The notes under the pieces: generated by a model
Databases searched by the model: none
Told to the model about the DNA's origin: nothing
The model's input: only the letters and a program-made list of their open reading frames with translations
Shown here: positions 57,601 to 64,000 of the stretch, in pieces
Position numbering within the stretch: the stretch's first letter is position 1
Layout of the letters: each line of letters opens with the position of its first letter
Made by a program: the position numbers and the translations under genes
From: Siphonodentalium dalli
Lineage: Eukaryota; Mollusca; Scaphopoda; Gadilida; Siphonodentaliidae
Assembly: GCA_032622095.1 (NCBI GenBank)
Contig: CP136067.1
Coordinates: 124,905,030 to 124,969,029 of the forward strand
Direction: 5' to 3'
DNA length: 64,000 bases

Positions 57601-59624
57601 TCGTTGAGACTCGATTTTGAGGCGAACCTAGAACAAATTGTCTACAAGCTGTTTTCGGCGTCATTCGACGCAGAAAAGCATCAGGAACAACATATCCAAA
57701 ATCCGCAAAAATCCGCGTTGGGGAAGCTTTGTTATCCACGATGGCGTCCAACATGGTTGTCTATACTACACCAGTTCTCGATATAAGTCATTATACGATA
57801 TATAGTGGCATCAGAATTATGCCGTTATATCAGTTTGTGTTAAATTAGAATGCGGGAGCTAGTAGAGTGACACGGACAGAAAATTATACAATCGTGGCCA
57901 TGAAATGGCTGTCAAAATGGCCGCAACTCCAAACCATACCACGTAGAAAGCAACATATTGGGTAACTACATAAGAGTGAAATTACGTATTGGCAAAATAC
58001 AAGTCGGTTGTTAAATATCTTTAAAGCTACATACATCATTAAAACAGATCAATCTGATGGATCATCGGTCACTGCACAGCAAGTCAACCCCCAATGATTT
58101 ACGTCTTTAACGTTTGGGTGTTCTGCTTATCCAACATCCAACTGTTGGGCAATACAAAAATAGCTCGTGCATGCAACACACGAACTAATGTTTCGCCTCA
58201 CAGTGCATGGTATTTTCATTCGGCATGGTGATTACATATTGAATGTAACGCCGAAATTTAAGTGCATACTCTAGAGGTATAAATACTAGTTATATTTCCG
58301 GAATTGTCAACACTCCCGGAGATAATAAACGATACACGTATGTCGCAATGGTTATTATACTGTAAAAAAACACTCATATCTTCAATGGATTAGCACCGAA
58401 TATCACCAGGCCAAAGAGACTGTACATTGTATGTAAGACTAATTTTCATTCTGCTACCAACCCTGTTTCTTAGTAGACAATTTTGTTAAAATTACGTCAG
58501 TGGGCATTTTACAACTAGAATAAGCTACAGCGCAATGCACACTATTAGTTTTCAGTAAACTTTTGTTTGTAAATATATTACCATTACCACCCACGTAATC
58601 GTGCTAAATATCAGGTGATCATCGTTTAAGATGTTATTCCAACGTTGAACATTCACCCAATATTGTTAGTTGTGGTTCTGTGTGCAACAGACATTTGTAA
58701 CATTATGGAAAATGGGTAAACGCGGTGATGCGGTTGAAGACAACGTAGTAAGTTTCGCGTAGATGTGGCCTTGGTGAATTCAACCAAATATAATTTCCAG
58801 GTATAAACACAGTCTCTGTCTCAGATTATGTAGGCAAATTTTGAATCTATTGAAGACAGTCTATGGTACTCATTTGTGATTTAATAAATTTAGTTCACGG
58901 TACACCATCACGCATTCTTGTGATAAAATCGAAATATTCGTGTTTTATCACTTGATCTGAGGCAACTATAACTACTATTTTGAGAAACGTACAATAGGAT
59001 CTACGCATTCTCCCCAGTACAATATGATCATAATTCATACCGTTTTATAGCAATTAATTTTTTAAGGTTTTATACCGTAGATATCATAATAAATGGTGAT
59101 CGGTCTCATTCGTGAGACTGCTCTGAATACATATCTTTCTGCTTCTAGAGACAGGCCGCATAGTCAATACATCCCTACTAAATCCCATTTAGTTGTTTAA
59201 TTACACATATATCACACGATTCAAGATTAGCGGTACAGATAAAACTGCGTCATTTTTCCGTTTCTGGACACCCAAAAGTCCAGATTTAACCGTTCCACAA
59301 GACCCTGATTTCGCTTGCTCTCTCGTGAGATACATCAGAGAGAATTCGTACATCTCTAATAAAAAGTTTCTCTTATACTTGTAGTCATTCTTCCTCGCAA
59401 TATTCGAGCGTTTGTTCACTCGTATATGACTAGCTATTCAATTTTGCACTAAATGTAAATTTCATTCGATTTTGACCATTTTGGTGGCCATTTTGGGAAA
59501 AATATTCTACATATATGGTTTAAGACTAAGCAATGTTTGTGTATATTTCAATTTATTACTAATTTGGCATTAATTGGAGCACCTGCCGCAGAATTCAGTA
59601 TTTTCCGATAACAACAGACATTAT

Positions 59625-59840
59625 GCTGGTTTGGGACACCCCTTCGATGGTTAGCGCCGGTCGCATGAATTGGGATACTCATATGTTGGTTTTGGATACT
59701 AGATGGGATTTGTAACTCTGTATATGGTTTGGTGTACTCGTTAGGTGGTTTATGACAGTCATTTTATGTATTATGAAACTAGTTGGTGGCTTTATAAACT
59801 CGATGGTGGCATAGTATAACTACATATTGGCTACATATTG
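59625..59840 (-). repeat. Degenerate short tandem repeat, inverted relative of 57120-57600
   Basis: Copies of ggtttgggacacnccttcgatggt / ggttttggatactagat type, i.e. the reverse complement of the 57120-57600 unit, spaced 24-30 bp, about eight units. Confidence 0.5.
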
Positions 59841-60129
59841 ATTCTATATCTTAAGATTTAGTAAAAAGAAACGAACAAAAAATACACTTCTATTGTTCAC
59901 TTCCGACCGTCATTTTCGCTGTCATTTTGAAAATGTTTGAGACACCGAATTCTCAAATCCTCAGGATATGACTTATTATTATCCGATTAGGATTGACTAT
60001 TTTATAGTGTTAGAGCCAAGTTATGCATGAAATGACAGGCATATATGCTATGACAACAAGAATAATGCGTTTTTGTTGCAGGTTTCTGTCACATTAATAA
60101 ATTTAGAGGACATTGAAGTGATTGGTAGT

Positions 60130-61690
60130 ACACTCCCGGAAATGGCCGCCATATTGCGGGGTACAAAAACGGCCACATATTAGCTTCAAAACAGTTCGAG
60201 CAGACATCCTTGAGAACCAAAACATTGATCAAGTTTAATACTGGGGGATGCACATTGGCCAACATGGTTCCCGGACTAAAATTCCAATTTTCATCATTTT
60301 CTTATATATTTTCTTCATTTTTACCCAAAACAACTTCCCTTCATGAAACGCGTGGAACTTTTGGATATGTTATTATTTGGTCACATTTAGCAGTCAGGGA
60401 ACTCGACTGAGCGTTTATGGTTGGCAGATTTATTTATTAACATATTCCTGTCTTTTGACCCAAGAATGACGACTTTCCCGTCCTCGAATTCATGGGGATT
60501 TTGGATATGGTATTATATATGTATAGTCACACTCAAAAACACCAAAAGTAATTGAATAGCAAATTTGTTCACGGTTGGGCGTTTCTTTCCATCAATGTGC
60601 CTGGATTAATTTAGGCACGACAAAATAGACACACAAAAGCCATAAATAGGACCCTATTTCAAAGATTCCGCACAGCGGATTTTGGACATATTGTAGTCCG
60701 AGAGCTAACAGGGGTACCTTTGCACCCCCCCCCTGGGACTTAATTTCACCCCACTCATTTTGTTCCTTATTTTGTCCTTCAACTTTTAAGCAATGTTAAC
60801 AAGAACAAAGTGGCCTTTTAGACTCCAGACAAGATGGCGTCAATCATGGCCGCCGTTTTTCAGACCAGACCCTAAGTCAATTTTATGCAAATTATAGCGG
60901 GAAACTCTAGTAAAATGTATACAAATGTATATATTTTCGTGAAGTTAAGACATAATGACACTTTTTTGGGCCAAAATTGAAATCCACCATCCAAGATGGC
61001 CGCTAAAATTCATGCTGTTTGGAACTGGTTGAGTAAGGCAACTTTATTTTGTGTTTTATATATTAACTGATCATTGCAGCAATTCAATATGCAATTATTT
61101 TACAGAATGCAGGTATAAAATTTCACCAAAAAAATCATAATTGGGATTCTAATCATATTTCAACAAGAAATGAGCAGAACTTTGTAGTGTAAGTGAGGCA
61201 TATCATTACCTATGAATATTCCAAATCACTGGAACCAAAAGTCTTTCTTTGGCTCAAAATGGCTGCCAATATGGCCGCCAAAAATATGGAAAATGGTAAA
61301 TATTACACCAGCGTGTCCTGCAATCGCTTACAAGTTGTGGTTGATGTATAAAATTGGCTATTCTGCATTATATATATTGAATACTAACATGTATGATGCA
61401 CCATGGTTAATTGTTACTATTGTCATCACTGACATCGTCAAAAATATTGGACTTTTCTCTCAAAAACCTGACATAAATATTGTCAAAAATTCACTTTTCA
61501 AGTTTGGACCATTTTTTCAGGTAAAATATAACTATCTTTGGGTTGAAAGGTGTTTATTGTTTTGGTTTATCTTAAATGTGTCACACTACGGTGTTTATAT
61601 ACCAAATTGCTCAAGATGGCTTCCAGAATGGCAACAAATTTGTAAAATGTGTAAATTTTTTTACATATACCCCGAACATTATCTGCATTA
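60130..61690 (+). repeat. Scattered 'ATGGCCGCC' family, decayed
   Basis: gaaatggccgccatattgc (60142), caagatggcgtcaatcatgg (60832), caagatggccgctaaaattc (60992), ctcaaaatggctgccaatatgg (61254) and ctcaagatggcttccagaatgg (61609) each precede an A/T-rich stretch with aaaatggtaaat or aaatttgtaaaa. The 163-codon ORF at 61212-61703 spans two such units and has no recognised family, so it is not called as a gene. Confidence 0.45.
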
Positions 61691-61984
61691 TCCGAAAAGG
61701 TAGCAAATTGTGGCTCACTTGGTTATTATTCGTATTAGTTAATTAAATGACAACTACGTGTTCTATTCTGGTTGTCCGAGTTCCGTGTGGGGCATAACAT
61801 ATTCATTTTAAAGTATGTAATTTTGCCGAGAACCTCTTTTGTGATTTTGGCCATATTTATTGAAAGGAAATGGGCAGAACGTTGAGACAGAACTGAGATT
61901 GACCATAATCTTTGGCTATTCTGGTCCATTATGATAAAAAAAAATGTCAACAGGATACAGTGTGGATGCCAAGATCGTAGCCAG

Positions 61985-62650
61985 GGAGTTACTCTATGAT
62001 CACATGTGAGGTGAATAGGTATACAGGGAGTTATTGTATGTCATGACTGATGTGAGTAGGTATACAATGAGTGACTATATGGTTATGAGTGGGTTGTCCA
62101 TGGGAAGATGCATCTAGGTATACAGGGAGAGGTCAGGTGTGAAGTGAATCGGTATGCATGGAGTGACTGTATGGTGTTTGATTGCGTGTATCCAGTACGA
62201 ATGCACCCGATGTGCCTGTATGGTTATTGGTGTGGTGTATGGATATAGCTACATGGTCATCTACGTGTTGATTATGTATATATGGAGTGACTATAAGGTC
62301 ATGGGCAGGATGTACATGTGTTGTCTGTATGATCATGGATGGGGTGTGTGGATAAATAGGGAGTGATTTTATGGTTACGGGTAATGTGTATATGTATACA
62401 TGGAATGACTGTACGGTCATGATTGAATATGGATATCTGGGGTAAGCTGGGTGGACATTATCGAGCGTGTGGGTATATAGGGAGTATCCGTGTGGTAACG
62501 GGTGGGATGTATATTTATATATCTCGTGGATGTATTGTCATTGGTGGGTGTATAGGGCTTAGCTGTATTATCATGGATGGCGTGTATGATTATACAGTGA
62601 ATTGCCATGTTGGAGGTATATATGCAAGTATGGATTGTTAGAGTGGTCAT
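61985..62650 (+). repeat. Degenerate tandem repeat of about 43 bp, left block
   Basis: Units of the form gtatacatggagtgactgtatggtcatggnt recur every 37-58 bp (for example 62115, 62151, 62275, 62395). Units are highly diverged. The same family resumes at 63245. Confidence 0.75.
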
Positions 62651-62893
62651 GTCTCTATAGTGAGAGGGTTTCATGGCTCCATCTTTGAAGTTTTAATTTA
62701 GAACATGTATCCACGAAACTACTAACATAGAAGGAAAATATGAGGAAAATGACCCCATGTGTATAACACTAGTCAAGTAAGTTAGTAACCAAGTGTTTTA
62801 CCTGATACTATTAACATATCATAGTCATGTCAGATTTCAGATACAAATGCTGATAATGTGTTAACTTGGTTGTTATATTGGTCTGTATTTTTG

Positions 62894-63098
62894 GAATGTA
62901 ATTGAAAATGTAATTGAAAATGTAATTGAAAATGTAATTGAAAATGTAATTGACAATGTAATTGAAAATGTAATTGAAAATGTAATTGAAAATGTAATTG
63001 AAAATGTAATTGAAAATGTAATTGAAAATGTAATTGAAAATGTAATTGAAAATGTAATTGAAAATGTAATTGAAAATGTAATTGAAATGTAATGTAAA
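62894..63098. repeat. 12-bp minisatellite AATGTAATTGAA, about 17 units
   Basis: Nearly perfect 12-bp repeat with one c-for-a variant near 62953. It is followed by decayed inverted and direct versions (ttcaattacatt, gtaattaattacat) up to about 63230, giving strong hairpin potential. 62651-62893 has no feature. Confidence 0.95.
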
Positions 63099-63244
63099 TT
63101 ACACCCATTTTCTCAATGTAATTAATTACATTCAATTACATTTAATTGAAAAAAACTTCAATTACAAATTACATCCAATTACTTGGGAAAATGTAATTAA
63201 TTACATTCAATTACAATTACAAATTACAATTACCCCAACCCTGG

Positions 63245-64000
63245 TCGTGTGTGCGGGTTTTTTGTATATCTGGAAGGACTGTATGGCCATTAGTGAGGTT
63301 TACATGTATACCTGGAGTGAATCTATGGTCTAGGTTGGGCTGCATATGTATATCGAGTGGTTATATGACTATGTGTGTCGAATGGGTATACAGGTAGTGA
63401 CTGTATGGTTAATGGTGAGATGAGTACATATATGTATACAAGTAGTGACTGTATGATCATAAATGTAATGAACATCTATGCAGGGGGTGACTAAATGGTC
63501 ATGTGTCAGGCGTATGCGTATACCTGGTGTTCCTGTTTGGTGACTCGTGGCGGTATGGTCATGTGTAGGTTATACCAGTATACACACGTGTTGCTTTATT
63601 GTCATGGCGAGGGATATGTGTATATAGCAAGTGGCTATATGGTCATGGATTATGTGCATATGCATACATGGAGTGACTATGCTAACATGGCAGGGGTGTA
63701 TTAGTATATCTTGAGTGGCTATTCGGCCATGGTGTGACAAATAGGGATACAGGAGTGACATGGCCAATGTTGAGGTGAATATGTATACATGGATTGCCCA
63801 TGATCATGTATGAATGTTTTGAAAAGGCGTGATTATATGACCATAGGTGAGTTGAAGCAGTATACCAGGTGACATGGGTGAGGGTATGTATGAAGCGAGT
63901 GGTTATATGGCCACGATTCACCCTGCAAGAACACAAGGTATACACCTACACCCGACACATGATCATAAAGCCACTCTATGTATACACATTCACTACATTC
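63245..64000 (+). repeat. Degenerate tandem repeat of about 43 bp, right block, runs off the window
   Basis: Unit marker gtatacNtggagtg at about 63304, 63349, 63388, 63434, 63520, 63578, 63662, 63703, 63747 and 63784, mean spacing about 43 bp, same family as 61985-62650. The array appears to have been split by the 12-bp minisatellite region. Confidence 0.78.

Noticed and set aside
61212-61703. 163-codon ORF as a membrane protein
   Set aside because: It spans two units of a decayed repeat family and its hydrophobicity follows A/T-rich composition; no homologue recognised.
62830-63135. FQLH-repeat ORF
   Set aside because: A translation of the 12-bp minisatellite only.

Overview
This is non-coding, repeat-dominated metazoan nuclear DNA. 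Evidence for an animal genome: relics of a Polinton/Maverick (adintovirus-like) element, a tRNA-derived SINE with target-site duplications, a non-LTR retrotransposon 3' fragment, TTAA-flanked MITEs, a hAT-like MITE, and four large, unrelated-looking satellite or minisatellite blocks. The mixture looks like a marine invertebrate such as a mollusc or another lophotrochozoan, but the sequence alone does not fix the taxon. I see no intact host gene; one possible spliced exon on the minus strand (11651-11783) is the only candidate.

Layout. 1-4135: wreck of a Polinton-like element. A retroviral-type integrase pseudogene lies on the minus strand, carrying stops, frameshifts, loss of a catalytic Asp and two TTAA MITE insertions. 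A small basic ORF and a hexon-like major capsid pseudogene lie on the plus strand. 4136-11639: a 33-bp minisatellite of roughly 225 units that begins inside the 3' part of the capsid reading frame. 11650-20450: low-copy DNA crowded with small DNA transposons: a TTAA foldback element, paired foldbacks, a 0.89-kb element with long terminal inverted repeats, and a hAT-like element with a SINE nested in it. 20930-26285: five decayed copies of a satellite, one broken by a LINE fragment. 26302-37782: the homogenised 1452-bp form of the same satellite, in the opposite orientation, eight units, including an exact trimer-of-units duplication. 37835-37960: AC-rich microsatellite. 39440-48005: satellite of about 140 bp with complex higher-order repeats. 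48008-54640: satellite of about 785 bp organised as two 3.13-kb higher-order units; part of its monomer is homologous to the 140-bp satellite in inverted orientation. 55260-64000: mostly unique or decayed DNA with a second TTAA foldback copy, inverted short-repeat arms, a '(A)AATGGCCGCC' family, a degenerate array of about 43 bp and a 12-bp array.

Nothing here forms a working pathway. The window is better read as a record of transposon nesting and satellite birth: tandem repeats make up a little over half of it. The most informative points are the capsid gene running in frame into a minisatellite, the young satellite lying next to inverted fossil copies of itself, and the shared segment linking two adjacent satellite families. 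All long ORFs inside the tandem arrays are treated as by-products of stop-free repeat units.
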